A stretch of 64,000 bases of DNA. Origin: Eudorina sp. 2006-703-Eu-15. Taxonomy: Eukaryota; Chlorophyta; Chlorophyceae; Chlamydomonadales; Volvocaceae. Location of the stretch: positions 364,145-428,144 of the forward strand of contig BDSI01000032.1 in NCBI GenBank assembly GCA_003117195.1, written 5' to 3'. This document shows, one piece after another, positions 43,506 to 55,795 of the stretch. The notes under the pieces were generated by a model. The model did no database searches, was not told where the DNA came from, and was given only the letters and a program-made list of their open reading frames with translations. A program made the translations under genes and the position numbers. How positions within the stretch are numbered: the first letter of the stretch is position 1; each line of letters opens with the position of its first letter.

Positions 43506-46500
43506 AGAGTCTCGAGGCTGTACCCCTCATCTGAGGAAGGTCACTTGATGACAACTGGAAACATAAAACAATATATTAGTAATCTATATGCCCAGCTCAT
43601 GTCGCCGTGTCACACGCACAGGGGCGAATACTGTGCTGTGGTCAGGCGTTGGGGCGTGAGGGTGGGAAGGAGGTGCACCACACGGCAGAGCACTGCACAC
43701 GCAATGGCATGACAATCACAATCAGAATGGTGAAACTGATCTGGCGTCGCCCCCCACAACACCTCGTAATCCACGAAACTTGAAACAACCGCTTCGGTCC
43801 GTCAGCGCGGCCCGGAGACACACCGTTAAGAGTGCCCACTCCTGGAGCTTCGCCACGTGCAGAAGACCCGATTCAGACATGCGAGTTGGCCGCGAATCAG
43901 CTCTCATGTTGGGCCCTTTCGGGCGCCGTCGGGCACTGTAAACTGTTCCGGTGAGCCTTTGCTTCGCGACGGGCGGGCCGTGTTGAGGGCGAGCCGTGTT
44001 GGGGGCGGGCCGTGTTGAGCTGTTCCCCTAGTTTCTCCACGATGCACTCGGATACTGCTTATGAGCGCGGGATGGGGACGGGGGCAACTGTACCGCTGCA
44101 GTCATGGCTTAACGGTTATTTACACGGGCATGTCGTACAGAGCGCAGAGTTTGGCATCGCGAGGTCCTTTCAGTATTGTTTATGTTAAAGTGGATTCCGC
44201 GGGTCGGCGGGTCTCTGAAAGGGACGTCCTTGGCCAGAGGGGCCGGTCGGTTACAAGGGGCTCATCACAGAAACGGAACAGCCCTTGCGAATTAGGCTTC
44301 CCGCATCCCGCCATTATAAAAGGCTCCAATCACGCCCCGCCATGCCGACCTCCCGCCTGCCGCTGGCGGCCCGCGCCAATGCCCGCACCCATGACTCCAT
44401 CCACATGCGGTACAGAGCTGCCCGCAAGTACGGCAGTGTACAGCACACAGGACCGCCTACAGCCGCAGCACCGTACCTATGGTATAAACCAAGCCTTTCT
44501 TAGGGAGGCTGCAGAAGCAATAGGACCCAGGAGAGGCAATCCTGGCGCGCTGGTAACCTGGTACGTTGGCCGGTATGGCTGCATGATCCTACCGCGGGCG
44601 TGGTGGATGAGGGTCCACTCATTCATTCCACCTCGAAACGTTGGCATAAACGTAAAACAGAATAGCAAACGTGATTACATGCCAACGGGTCCACCCTGCA
44701 ACGATTACTGACTATGTTAACGGCCTACTTTATGATTAGTTCATTCATTCCTGCTCAGCGGGCGGGGTGGACGGTCTACCCGCCCTGCGATCCACATTCG
44801 GATCACCGTGCCGGGGATGCCCTACAGCCCGAGATACCGCAGACCTGCCCGCCCGCCCGCCCGCCCGCCGGCGACAACGCCTCAAGGGCTGCAACGCGGC
44901 CATCCTCAAGCAGGCCGCTGGTCTTTCCCTCTAAACCCTCCCTGGACCTCCCCCTCAGAAGAGGTGTCGCCGGTCGTGGACGGAGCCGCCCTCTGGTGGA
45001 CGGAGCCGCCCTCTCGTTATAGTCCACGACCGGCGAAACCTCTTCTATCCTCACCCTCCCCCACTCGCATCTATCCCGGGGAGGGGCCCTATCCCGAAAT
45101 GAAAGTATGCAAAGGGCGAACACCTACGGTACACCTACATGACGAGTAGGCAACGGCACAACGGTAAATTATTAAAAGAAGGAAGATAGATAGGCTAGAT
45201 AGGTGGAATATATCCCATAAGCAGAGAACCCTAGGCCGCCTCCCCCGGCCGCTGCTTAACAGCGCGCTCACCGAGTAATCAATGCATCGGTGGCACAACC
45301 GCCTCCGCGCATCTGACACGACCACGGGCATGTGCCCTGTAGCCGGGTCCGCAGCACCGCTGGGTAAGGGGCCTTATCCCTGTCCTTCACCTCCACACAC
45401 GACGACGACGACGACGACGACGACGAGGACGACGGCGCACAGGTCCCTGGTACTGCCCGGGCCCCCGACTACCCCGCACGATGTATTCGTGAGATGATCT
45501 CTCCGTCCTCTTCACCACTCCCCCCATCGGGCTTCGCTATGCCCCCCTCCACACACAGAGAGGACACACGGGTCCATTTTCGGGGTCAGCATGCACACTG
45601 CATACCACGCACTCCTGCCCTGCCCGCCGAATAAATCACACAAGTACGGGCAGGCATGCATCCGATGCCCACCGCACATCCCGCACGCTGTCATGCCGGC
45701 CGACGAACGCACAGCAATCCCATGCGCCCGCCCGCCCGCTTCTTACCCCCTGGGGCTCAGCCACGCTAGCCGTGCTGCACCGCCGCCGTCACCCGGAATA
45801 CTAAGTCGTACTAGGTCGTACTAGGCAGTTCGCAGGATAGCCCTGATGCCGCCTTGATTCTGCGCTGCTGGCTGCCTCTATGTAGCGGCCGTGGCTGACG
45901 GGAAAACAATACCGGCAAAGCGGAAAAATCGTACCGGCCAAGGGAAAATAGCACCCAGGCACCTGAAAGGAACGTCAGCTAGCCCCCTGGCAAACCGAAC
46001 AGACAGAGGCTCTTTCCGTCGTCAGCACAGCCCCGGTGAATGGTACGGCACTTGCCGGGTGCCTCCTCGCAATGACCTCGCCGCACCTTCCTCCGCGTCT
46101 GTTGCCTGCAGCTCTACTCCTCCTCCGCCTGAGGGTTGCCCGCCTGATGCACCCGGAGCAACACGGCCTCCCAGCCCGCCCTCCAACCAGCCCTGCTCGG
46201 CGCTATCCATCTCATGTGCTACGCGGACCAGGCCGTTGGGGGGCGATATGTACACCAGGAAAGCGCCCCCCGCCGCCCGCCCAGCCGTGCACGGTGGTCA
46301 ATGCCTCACAATGCATGTCCTCTTTCGCTTGTTCGGTTCTCGCAAATGCGGCAGCTGTGACTAAGAGCTAGGCAAGGGCCCCCTCCCTAAAAAGCGCCTG
46401 GCGTGGTGTCCGCATACAACATGGGCATCCGCGGCTGTGTGCGGGGTGCAGCACCGTCCCACCCCAATTGGGGGTGGGACGGGGAAGGGGGGAATCGGAG

Positions 46501-46948
46501 AGCAGCTTCTTCCCCCCTCCCCCTGCAGCAGCGCGGCCACGCCCAGCTAGGTGTCCTCATATCCCGTGATTATAGCGCCCTCCCATCAGGGCAGTATCAG
46601 TGCATACCGTTGCAACGGTTCACACGTCACTAGATCAACAACCCTCTCCGAAACCTTGTGCCCCGGCCGACCTGCCCCGGCCGCATGTTCCTGCATGACT
46701 ATTACCATGTTAATTCCTTAGGTAATGGATTATACCGAACCCCTGGCTCCCCACGAAAGCCTGGGTGACTGGGAGCATATCAAATATGCATTCATGACCT
46801 CTCTGACTGATCACCGGCGCCCACAACCTGTAATCGATGCCTGCCCCGCCCTCCTCCTCCTCCTCCAGCTCCTCCCCCTCTCCTCCTTAGGGAAGCAATG
46901 CCCCCTAATCAGTCAGTACCGACGGCAACAACTGGATGCGGACGTCAA
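43506..46948. other. Intergenic region with a hairpin element, no gene assigned
   Basis: It lies between the tRNA and the 3' end of the ankyrin-type gene. It contains a perfect-looking hairpin (44957-45046), an (ACG)n run at about 45398-45427, and a TAGATAGG run near 45190. One minus-strand frame (46022-46255) reads protein-like near PPNGLVRVAHEMDSAEQGW, but I could not extend or identify it. Confidence 0.35.
44957..45046. repeat. Inverted repeat (25-bp arms) with duplicated loop
   Basis: The left arm AGAAGAGGTGTCGCCGGTCG... (44957-44981) is matched by its reverse complement at 45022-45046 with one mismatch in 25. The 40-base loop carries GGACGGAGCCGCCCTCT twice in direct order. No protein or target-site duplication is evident. 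Confidence 0.85.
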
Positions 46949-49900
46949 TCACCTGCTCCACCCCACTCCCCCCACCAGGTCCACGTGCACGGCGGGCACC
47001 CAGCAGGCCGAGCCCTCACCCTCAGAGGCGGAGCCGACGGCGGCGGTGGACACGGCTGCGGGGGCGGCGGTAGCTACGGCCGCGGACACCGCGGTGGCGG
47101 CCCGCGCCCGCTCGGCGGTCCTCCTCCCCTTCCAGCCGCCCATCAGCCTCTGCCGCTGCCCACGCACCATCGCCCCCAGGCGCCCAAAGCTGAAGCAGCC
47201 GATGAACGCCGCCGCTTCCCGGTCCGGCGACAGCGGTCGACTTGGCGGCTGGGGCCCCGGCCCGGGCTTCTGGCGGGCATGGGCAGATGCATGAGGGCGG
47301 CCTTTGTGGTGGCAGTTGTGGTGGCGGCGCGGCGGCGGCGGCGCGGCGGCGCGGACCCCGCGGTCGTAGCGGCCGCAACCCCGGCGGCGGCTGCACTCCT
47401 CCGCCAGCCAGTCTCGGAGCTCCGCCCGCGTCTCCTCGGCGGCGGCGGCGTCAGCGCCGCCGCGCGCGGGGTGTCGCTCCTGCGCCGCCGCCAGGGCCTC
47501 CTCCCAGTCCACCGGGCAGCCGGCTTCCTCTGCCAGCCACTGCACGGCGAGCAGGGGACAGCGCTCCCGGACGCAGCGGACAAAGAGCCCCTCGGGCAGC
47601 GGCGCCGGCGGCGGCAGCCGCCGCCGCAGCCAGCGCAGCGTGGCCAGGTCGCCGTTGCGTACGGCAGGGAAGTACAGCTTGTGCAGGTTCTGCGGGCCAA
47701 CGAACGGGCCAACGAACGGGATGAGACGAGGCGGCACGGGCGGCGGGGTTGGGACGTATAGAGGGTGTGTGGGCGATAGGGTTGGTAGAGTGTGTCCGCG
47801 AAAGTGGCGTGCGGCCGAATACTGCACCAACAGCAACAGGCTGGTTCTCAGATGTTTAGCCCGTGTCAGTTCTAAGTGAAAATCACTCACACAGCGACCC
47901 GTGGGCCAGTCCACAGCTGTGCCGACGCGTGTCCCGTTATCACAAGTGGCATGACGTGGCGTCAGAGGTCACACCTGGGGACACGTGGCGCCTACGCGAC
48001 CCCGATGCAATCCTAAAACCGCAACCCTAAAACCCCACAGATACGCTCACCGCCGGAGCGCCGTCCAGAAACCCTCGGTCCGCCAGCCAGTCCAGCGCCT
48101 CCTCACAGCCGCCCGCCACCGCGTACGTCATGACCCGTGGGTCAGTGGCGGGGCGCCTCGCCCACACCCAATCCAGCAGCTGCACCCGCCCCGACTGCGC
48201 GGCGGCGGGCAGCGCCAAGGCGTACGCCCCCAGGTCGCAGCCCAGCTCCTCCACCGCCCAGGCCACGACCTCCAGGTGGCCGTATGCGGCTCCGAGACCC
48301 ACAATGGCGCTCAGAATGCCCGGCGTGCCGCTCAGAAAGCCGTCCAAAAGGCCCTCCGAACGCATGGCCCGCAGGCACTCCAAATGCCCGCCCGCCACGG
48401 CGCCCGCGGAGAATTGTCGTACGATGTCGGTGGCGGCCTGCTCGTCCAGATCTGCCTGGCCCGCCGCCGTCAGCAGGTAGCGCGCCACAGGCAGGTTGCC
48501 CTCCTGGCCCGCCGCCTTAAAGTTGAGGTTGAAGGAGAGCGGGTAGCCGCGCTGCTGCAGCCACTGCAGGCGGTCCAGGCACGAGGCGGCCTCCGCCGTG
48601 GCCTGGCCCGTGCGCGGGTAGCCCTGCGCCTCCAGCCACTCCACCTTGGCCCGCCAGTCCGGGGTGGAGCTGCTGGCGGCGGCGGCCAGGATGTGATCCG
48701 GCTGCAAGGGCCCGGATCCTTTCCCGGGCTGTGGTATGGCCGGGGCCTGGGATGGAGACGGAGGCGGAGGCTGGGCCTGGGGCGGAGGCTGGGCCTGGGG
48801 AGGAGGCTGGGCCTGGGGCGGAGGCTGGGCCTGGGGAGGAGGCTGGGCCTGGGGCGGAGGCTGGGCCTGGGGAGGAGGCTGGGCCTGGGGAGGAGGCTGG
48901 GCCTGGGGCGGAGGCTGGGCCTGGGGCGGAGGCTGGGCCTGGGGAGGAGGCTGGGCCTGGGGCGGAGGCTGGGCCTGGGGAGGAGGCTGGGCCTGGGGCG
49001 GAGGCTGGGCCTGGGGAGGAGGCTGGGCCTGGGGAGGAGGCTGGGCCTGGGGCGGAGGCTGGGCCTGGGGAGGCTGGGCCTGGGGAGGAGGCTGGGCCTG
49101 GGGAGGAGGCTGGGCCTGGGGCGGAGGCTGGGCCTGGGGAGGAGGCTGGGCCTGGGGCGGAGGCTGGGCCGGGGGGTCCGGCTCCTGGGTCCGTGTGTGC
49201 GCCGAGGCTGGGCAGAGCCCCACGCCCAGCCAGTCCCGATGCAGCTGCTGGAAGGTGCACAGGTCGCAGCCGGACGCCGCGGCAGCCACCAGCTTGTCCG
49301 CGCGCACCCCGACCTCATCACCAGCAGGGGCAGGGGCAGCCGCAGGCGAGGGAGCATCCCACGCAGCAGCGGCGTCCGCACCACAACAGCTGTGGCTAGT
49401 GCTAGTGCTAGTGCTACTGCCACCGGTAGGTCCTGAGGGGGCTGCTACTGCCGGTCCCCGAGTCAGCAACCACTCCATGAGGTCCAGGTGGGCCCCCAGG
49501 GCTGCGCCGTACACAGCGTCCGCGCTCCAAGGGCAGCCGCTGGCCAGCAGCCACTCGCACACCTGCCGGTGGCCACCCTGCGCGGCCTTGCGCAGGGCGG
49601 AGCGCCAGGGGCAGCCCCGCTCGCGCAGCCACCTGCACGCCGCCAGGTGGCCCGACGCCGCGGCGGCCTCCAGCGGCGTGTCACCCGCCAGGCTGCGGCT
49701 GTACAGTGTGCAGCCCGCCACTGCAACCGCGAGCTCCAAGTTGGCGATGACGCCGCTGGCAGCTGTTAGGCATATGAGCTGCCGGCGACCCTTGAGGTTC
49801 AGGGTGCGGGTGGCATCGGGCCTGCCCCAGCGCCACCTGAAGGCGTCGTGCGGGCAGGGCTGTGAGAGGCGGATGGTGGTGTGGCGCGGCCCGTTGAACA

Positions 49901-50057
49901 GCGCTGCTGCAGCTTTGCTGACGGGTCGGAGGTTGCAGACGATGTCATTTCCGGGTAGGAAGCGGGCGATGTGTTCGAGGAGGCCGGGCGTCCACCAAAC
50001 AGCTTCCGCGCTGGAAGGAGTGTCTGTAGAACGGAACGAAGCTGTTTTCTCACTCAT
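46949..50057 (-). CDS. F-box/ankyrin-like repeat protein with a PPPQAQ tract
   Basis: Exon 1 is 48051-50057 and exon 2 is 46949-47689, joined in phase 0, giving 915 residues. The start ([12 protein letters not shown]) precedes an F-box-like segment ([20 protein letters not shown], then VSKAAAALF). Ankyrin-like repeats follow with the recurring A-AA-GH-L-WL-GCPW pattern: [56 protein letters not shown] tract of about 22 AQPPPQ units spans about residues 296-435. More repeats follow ([51 protein letters not shown]), then a low-complexity Ala/Arg tail. This architecture is expanded in volvocine algae and its function is unknown; F-box proteins usually select substrates for ubiquitin ligases (inference). 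A longer start at 50186 is open but not an ATG in good context. Confidence 0.8.
48752..49170. repeat. 18-bp coding minisatellite, about 22 copies
   Basis: The plus-strand unit GGCTGGGCCTGGGGAGGA alternates with a GGCGGA-ending variant, in frame with the minus-strand gene, where it encodes AQPPPQ. One unit has lost three bases, so the frame is kept. All six frames stay open across it, which explains the long opposite-strand frames. Confidence 0.97.
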
Positions 50058-51119
50058 GGCAGGCCCGTTATATCGCGTCCGCTGGTGTTCCTTTGAGTCG
50101 TCATCAATGATCCTTTCTATGCTTTTAGATGTTTGCAGCATGCCTCTGCTGCAGCCGTTGCAAACTGCAATAATGGACAAACGCACAAACCAAATTTGTA
50201 TGTAGTGACTTGGAACCCGTAGTGCAAACGGTCATTCGACCAGCAATTCGTGTACGCGCTGTTATGTTTGAGAAAAAAAAGTTGTATACGTGATTGGGTA
50301 CTACGCATCAATCGCTCTGACCGTTGCACTACGTGATTGGGCGTTTCCCGGCAGCGGCACACTAGTTTCGCGCCAACACGCGCCGACCCGCAAAGATCCG
50401 AAGCATTAATTTTTTCATTGAGATTACGATGGGCTCATGATTGATTCTGTGCGTTCTGTCGATCGGGAAAACGTAGGGTCTACAAATTAGGATGATGTAC
50501 GGGCCAGCATCGAACCTATTGAGCAATTGAACCTGCAGGGTTTTTGTTTGGATTCGGCATGCATGTCACGGCCAATAAACAACTTTAATTTCTGCGATCA
50601 GCTGGCTGCTGCTGCCGCCATCATCTAGGAACTCAACGGGAGACGCGGGAGACGCCCGCCCGTGATCTAGGTCACACCGTGCCCAGTATAGTCTCACTCT
50701 CAGCCTCACACTTCATGTGTGGCATACTGGGAATGGTCAAAGTGCCGTTCATCCTAGTCTCTGCAAACAAGCTTTCACATCATACTTTTCTTCAATTCGT
50801 TGTTTGATTCAAGTTTCATGTTGAATCACACAAACCTGGCCAGAATGACCAACGTAGGTACGTAGCACACTGATAGACTGGACTGGTCAGACGCGCCACT
50901 TTCCAGATGCGCCCTACGAACCCATTCTCTCAGGTCTGGTCTACGAAATGGCCGGTGCCGCCCGAATCGTGCATCTTGTCCAAGGCAAATACCTCGCGCC
51001 TTCTACCTTACACTGTCCACCTCCATTCTTGTCCGACCCCGAGCGTCGCTCGGCTCAGGGCCACAGCGCCTTTAGAGCTCCCAACGCCGCGTCTACACGG
51101 AAGGCCCGGGTATGAACTA

Positions 51120-51360
51120 AACACCGGCGCATGCACTTTCCTTAACCCTGCAAACAGCTTTTTTTAGGCTAACTGCTACGTTGATCAGCGGCCAACTGCC
51201 ATCGGCTGTTTTGCCCAGGTACCGCAGCTTGACCTGGGGCAACCCCTCCAGAGGCCACCATCCGCGCTGCTTCACTTGGACTCCATCGTCCACCGTCCGT
51301 GCCGCACCTGCTTGGCCTGCCTTGGTCTGCATGGGCATGATGGCCTCTAGCGTCTGCACC
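51120..51360 (-). pseudogene. Isolated protein-like segment (gene fragment?)
   Basis: The minus-strand frame reads QTLEAIMPMQTKAGQAGAA, then VKQRGWWPLEGLPQVKLRY and GKTADGSWPLINVAVSLKK, after a TAG acceptor-like site. It ends in a stop with no convincing exons on either side. It is a fragment of an unrecognised gene or a remnant of a mobile element; I cannot tell which. Confidence 0.3.
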
Positions 51361-51719
51361 TACGCATAACGCAACGCAATTCCGCCACCGGACACCACAC
51401 CTGGCTGTGTGCGGCTGTAACACGGCGCGGCCAAAGGCTTCTCGAGATGCTGTGCATGATCATTTGTAGGGAGTCATACTGTAACCCAGCGTTGCAGCGG
51501 TGGTCGATCTGACCACGTCAAACCCCACCATCGATTCGCCCCTGTACGCCGATGTACAGCAAAGGACAGCAACGGCCTTCACCCAATGCCTTCACACAAT
51601 GCCTGATTAACGAATCTCACATAAACTGAACGTTTGCGTAAAAGAAGCGTATGTTCGCACTCAGAGGCGCGTTGAAATGCCTTCCTTCACGTGCTAGGTG
51701 CGGCCCTCCTGCATGGTGG

Positions 51720-52140
51720 CTGACTAACGTGGGTTAACGCGGCCTAACGTAGGTCTAACGTAGGGCTAACGTGTAGTGTGAACTCATAACGCGATGGTTA
51801 GATCAGACGGGGCCATGGCTGGTTGGAGCACCTGGTGTTGAGGTTCAGTTAGGTTTAGCGGAAGCCAGACTCAGAGTCACGTCACAGGACCGCGTTATTT
51901 AAGGTCACCATGTTAGGATTAAGTAACACGAAACGGTGACCATTACGCGTACTTTTAAGGTGGTGTTCTAACGCACCACGTTAGGGCTCGCGTTGTGTGA
52001 CGCAGAGATCAATCTAGCCTCGTTAAACCTGACGTGGTAAGTTATGTGTAACTAAAGTTCAGCGTTAAAAATAACGTGCAGATTTAACACGAAACGGTGA
52101 CCATTTATCATAACACTAACGTAAGAGCTAGCGTGATGCC
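51720..52140. repeat. TAACG/CTAACGT motif-rich block with a 20-bp direct repeat
   Basis: CTAACGT, TTAACG or their complements recur every 15-40 bases. The 20-mer AACACGAAACGGTGACCATT occurs at 51925-51944 and again at 52086-52105. The block is non-coding on both strands. Confidence 0.75.
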
Positions 52141-52666
52141 CTTATACGCTTCACGCTATGTAAAGCTAAGTAGCTCAGGGCGGCCGTTTCATACAGAATC
52201 ATCCGCGCTACATGCACATGTAGCTTTCGAGCACCGCCCTTGCGGGGAACAACGTATTCGCGTGCAACTGACTGACGACGGGCCATCATGACCACCTGTG
52301 ATCAAATCGCCGTGACCTACGGTACACTAAAACCAAATGAATCCACAATGAATTGTCTTGCAATCGCATGGCAACCACAGCGTTGCACAATTCAATTGCC
52401 GTATACCGCGTATCAGCCAAAGACGACGATTCAGATTCTCTGAAAGGAGGTACTAGAATTACGACTCCAAAAAGTAGTAACGCTGGTGGATTACTACAAT
52501 ACTAAATCCCACCCCACCATTCCCGTTATGGTGCCACTCAGGTGTCAAAAGATCGTACTTTGGACGAGCCGGCTTTCAGGGAGTGAGACTATGTATGCTT
52601 AAGCATCTGCTGATTGGATCGCTCGTGTGACCTGTAAGAACACTAACCACAAAACGATCCACAGCC

Positions 52667-55600
52667 TTGCGCAGTTTGAGATGGTTTCCGGGCTGGCGAG
52701 GCCGTGCGCGCTCAAGTCATGCGATAGGCGAGGCCCTGTTGTTTATCAACAAGTTTTCAGACAAAGAGCTGAAACTTTGGGACATCGAAGACCGAGATGA
52801 CAACGTGACACTTTACACATTCATTCAGGGCAAGATGGGGCAAGGTGCGGTGTTGGGTTAAAAGGTACTCAGGCCGAGGATCTGCTCACCAGCCTCTGTA
52901 ACGTCACCAAAGAAAGCACACCAGCTCTTGCATCCCATGGGGGTCAAGCGTACGGCGGGGCCACGCGAACGTGCCATGCATGAATGTTCGCGCGGTGTTG
53001 CGCTGACCTTCTGCCGGGCATTGCTCTCATGGCGTTGCGACGCACAGAACCGCACTGCTCGGGCCGTTGCCTGGTTGCCACTCGTTCGTGCCGATACCTA
53101 CGGCACGGCAGCGCGATAGTTTCGCACATACCCCGGGGCGTTTTAGTGAGAAGCCAATCTTGAGAGTTCACCCAAACCAGCTGCGTTTGCAGCGGCTCCT
53201 GTGGCCCTCCCAGCACTCCTCGCACCCAACCCCGCACCACACTTCGTTATACAAGTATCGTGCGTGCGCGTGCACCGGCATGCTTGTCCGTCCTACCGAA
53301 ATCTGCCCGGCTGCTCCCACGTACGTCCCATGTCATGTAGCCGTGGCGGCTGTCCTGGGCATGGGGAACACGGTAGGAGCCGGTGAGTTGTGTGTGATTT
53401 ATGTTTGACGATTTCGCCTGAGCAAAGACAACACCTGCGCGGCAAAGTTGCTTGGCAACTGCCAGGATCTACCTCTGCTGCTGTGGACACAGCTGCACGT
53501 GTCCATATTGCCACCGACTGTCCAACCGAGCGACCAATGACAAAGAAAATCCGCAAAGCGTGACGGGGGTATCAGCAGCTTAATGTTTGCTAGGCCGCAG
53601 CATCTTGAAAGTGCGGTCTCACTGGTATTTGTTTCGCTTTCCTCCCCCTGCTGCTGGATGGAGATCCTGGTACAGTTGATTCTTCACCGGAATTTTTGCT
53701 TTGGCAGCAGCGCAGTGTGACCATGTCTACCAATTTCCGGTTTAGAAGTGTTTGAAATTGTTGAGAGGGATCTGCTGCGCGCTTGCTGCTGTGGTGTTAC
53801 CTGCACGCCACAGTACAACCACTTGCCGGGGTTTCCTGCTGCTCGAAAGTGTTGCGCCTGGTGGACGCGGGCAAGGCTGTGGGCTCCGGTTGCCTGGTCA
53901 GCTATAAGGACTGGAAATTCCTGCTGGCCGCGCGCCACTCCATGAACCCCAACCCCGGCCAGCGCATTGACGTGTCCAGCTTCACAGTCTGCGGCCACAG
54001 GCTCAGGCACGTGTATGTTTATGAAGATGTCGCCACTTTCTCTGCATGAAACCGCCTAACTGCAGCGGCGGCTGAGTCCAATGGACCGGACGGACACCTA
54101 TCGCGCGGCCCTGTACAGCTAGCCCCTAATGGTATGTGCGTGATGTGTGCACCTTCATTGTGTACTGGTGTACCTGCCTGCGTGCACGACCTTGACATTC
54201 ATGTTTGCAGGCGTCTTGCCAGCTTCCCGAAGTACGGCATCACGACACTGCTGCTGGACGATGGCACAGAGTTGCCTGATGTGCTGCGGGATGCTCTCCC
54301 CTTTCAGTGAGTCTCGGCTTCACACTGGTGCGTGGAGCAATTGAGCGGACACAGGCACAGCAGCACTGCCGTATGGCACTGCCTGCGCAGCCTACGTAGT
54401 CATCAAACACAAGGTGCAGATGCCTCTTGTACGGCTGTCTTTGATGTTGGTTAGGGTCCATCTTCAACCGGGACTGGGATCGATGTATCCATGGCCGCGC
54501 ATGCTCAGCTGCGTGTGCGCGTTGTGCTTGCTCACACGCTCCCTTGGCCTCCTTGCCCGCTTGCTGTCTGTCTGTCTGTCTGTCCATCCGTCACAGGGTG
54601 ACCGGCGCCTTGGGGCCGATGCCTGGCATGCCGGTCACGCTCATTGGCTTTCCGTGCGGGGGAGACAAGACCACCCTCCTGGTTGCCGCGGGTCAAGTTT
54701 GCCGGCTCGCGGATGAGGCGGATGTGGCGATCGGCTCATATGCAGGCAGGTTGCGGTGCCAGCCGTTCGCTAAACCCTAAACCTTGTCCAAACGATGGAT
54801 CAGAAATGCGCTGTGCGCGCGCTTGGGGCCGCGGGTGGCAAGCCAGGGTCGGGCCAGGTAGGGTTATATGTATGTTTGCTCAGGCCGTCTGGGCATTTTC
54901 CTACTACTGTATTACTTTTTAGCAGTGATACCAAGTGGGTCCGATAACGAAGAATTACAACTGTTGCTGTATGTACCATGGCCTTGGTCAAGGCACTCCC
55001 AAACACAAGCAATGATGAGGCAGATCGATCATCGTTCACACAAGGCAAGCCTCAATTGCCCCCCAACTGGTCGTCCACGCTCATGTGGCCACACTTAGGA
55101 ATGATGATGACTGCCCTGGAGGGCTGTTCATCCATACATCGGCCTCCAGTCATCTATCAGCCAACTAACAACAAAGGATGAAAGTTGTTGCCTTTACTCC
55201 ATTGTTACGAAACCCAGAAATAGCATACGAACATTGAGGCTGGCATGAGGTCCTGGATATAACTGCTGCTGGTGTGACTATGACCTGTCAAATCCATCAT
55301 GTGCTGCGCCTGCCTCTTAAGCGTCCCACCATGCTCACCCACATGCCTGTAGGGGCGTTTCCCAACTGCAGCAGTGGTGCTGTGGCCTATGGCCCACCTT
55401 TCCGGTACCTGGCTGGCATGCATGTGGGCAGTAAGTGTCACGAGCAGGAGACCAACCCGCAGGATATGACAACCGCAGCAGACAAGGACAACATGAGTGG
55501 CAGTGGCAGCAGCGCACCAGCAGCAGCTAAAGTGACCGCCTACGGCACGCTGGTGGTGGAGATGGACATGTGGGTCGCTGACAACATCATGGGGCTGGCC

Positions 55601-55795
55601 GGGCAGGTGTCGGTATGTGATGGCGACAGGAAGCAGCAGAAGCCTGCTAGCCGGCTGGAAGGTAATTACGATGCGCCGCAGTACTGCATCAACAACCAGG
55701 GGCACCAGTCATGCACAGGGACATTCGTACCCGCACGCATTCTCGTCCGGCTGCTGCACCACTGCCATGGACTGCTGGCTGCAGCTCGCACATGA
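52667..55795 (+). CDS. Trypsin-like (PA clan) serine protease-like gene, incompletely resolved
   Basis: Supported exons are about 52667-52844 (LFINKFSDKELKLWDIEDRD), 53850-54012, 54211-54306 and 54599-~54750, then a final exon from about 55245 to 55795. The first three junctions match in phase. The second exon reads GSGCLVSYKDWKFLLAARHS, with a His placed like the catalytic His of trypsin-fold proteases. A later part reads NCSSGAVAYGPPFRYLAGMHVG, where the usual GxSGG serine motif is replaced by SSGAV. The link between 54750 and 55245 is uncertain; a small exon near 54924 is possible with a GC donor. The true start is not found, and two overlapping frames at 52667-52720 suggest a missing exon or a frameshift. 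TGTAA lies at about 56338. It may be a pseudo-enzyme or a decaying gene. Confidence 0.5.

Larger units (their letters stand above)
50058..52666. other. AT-richer intergenic block with a TAACG-rich segment
   Basis: It is the upstream region of the ankyrin-type gene and of the plus-strand protease gene. It includes the isolated minus-strand segment at 51120-51360 and the TAACG-rich block at 51720-52140. No complete gene could be built. Confidence 0.4.

Noticed and set aside
48736..50205. Long plus-strand frame (about 490 codons) opposite the ankyrin-type gene
   Set aside because: It is held open by the 18-bp minisatellite and GC-rich antisense codons. The minus strand carries recognisable F-box and ankyrin-like motifs.
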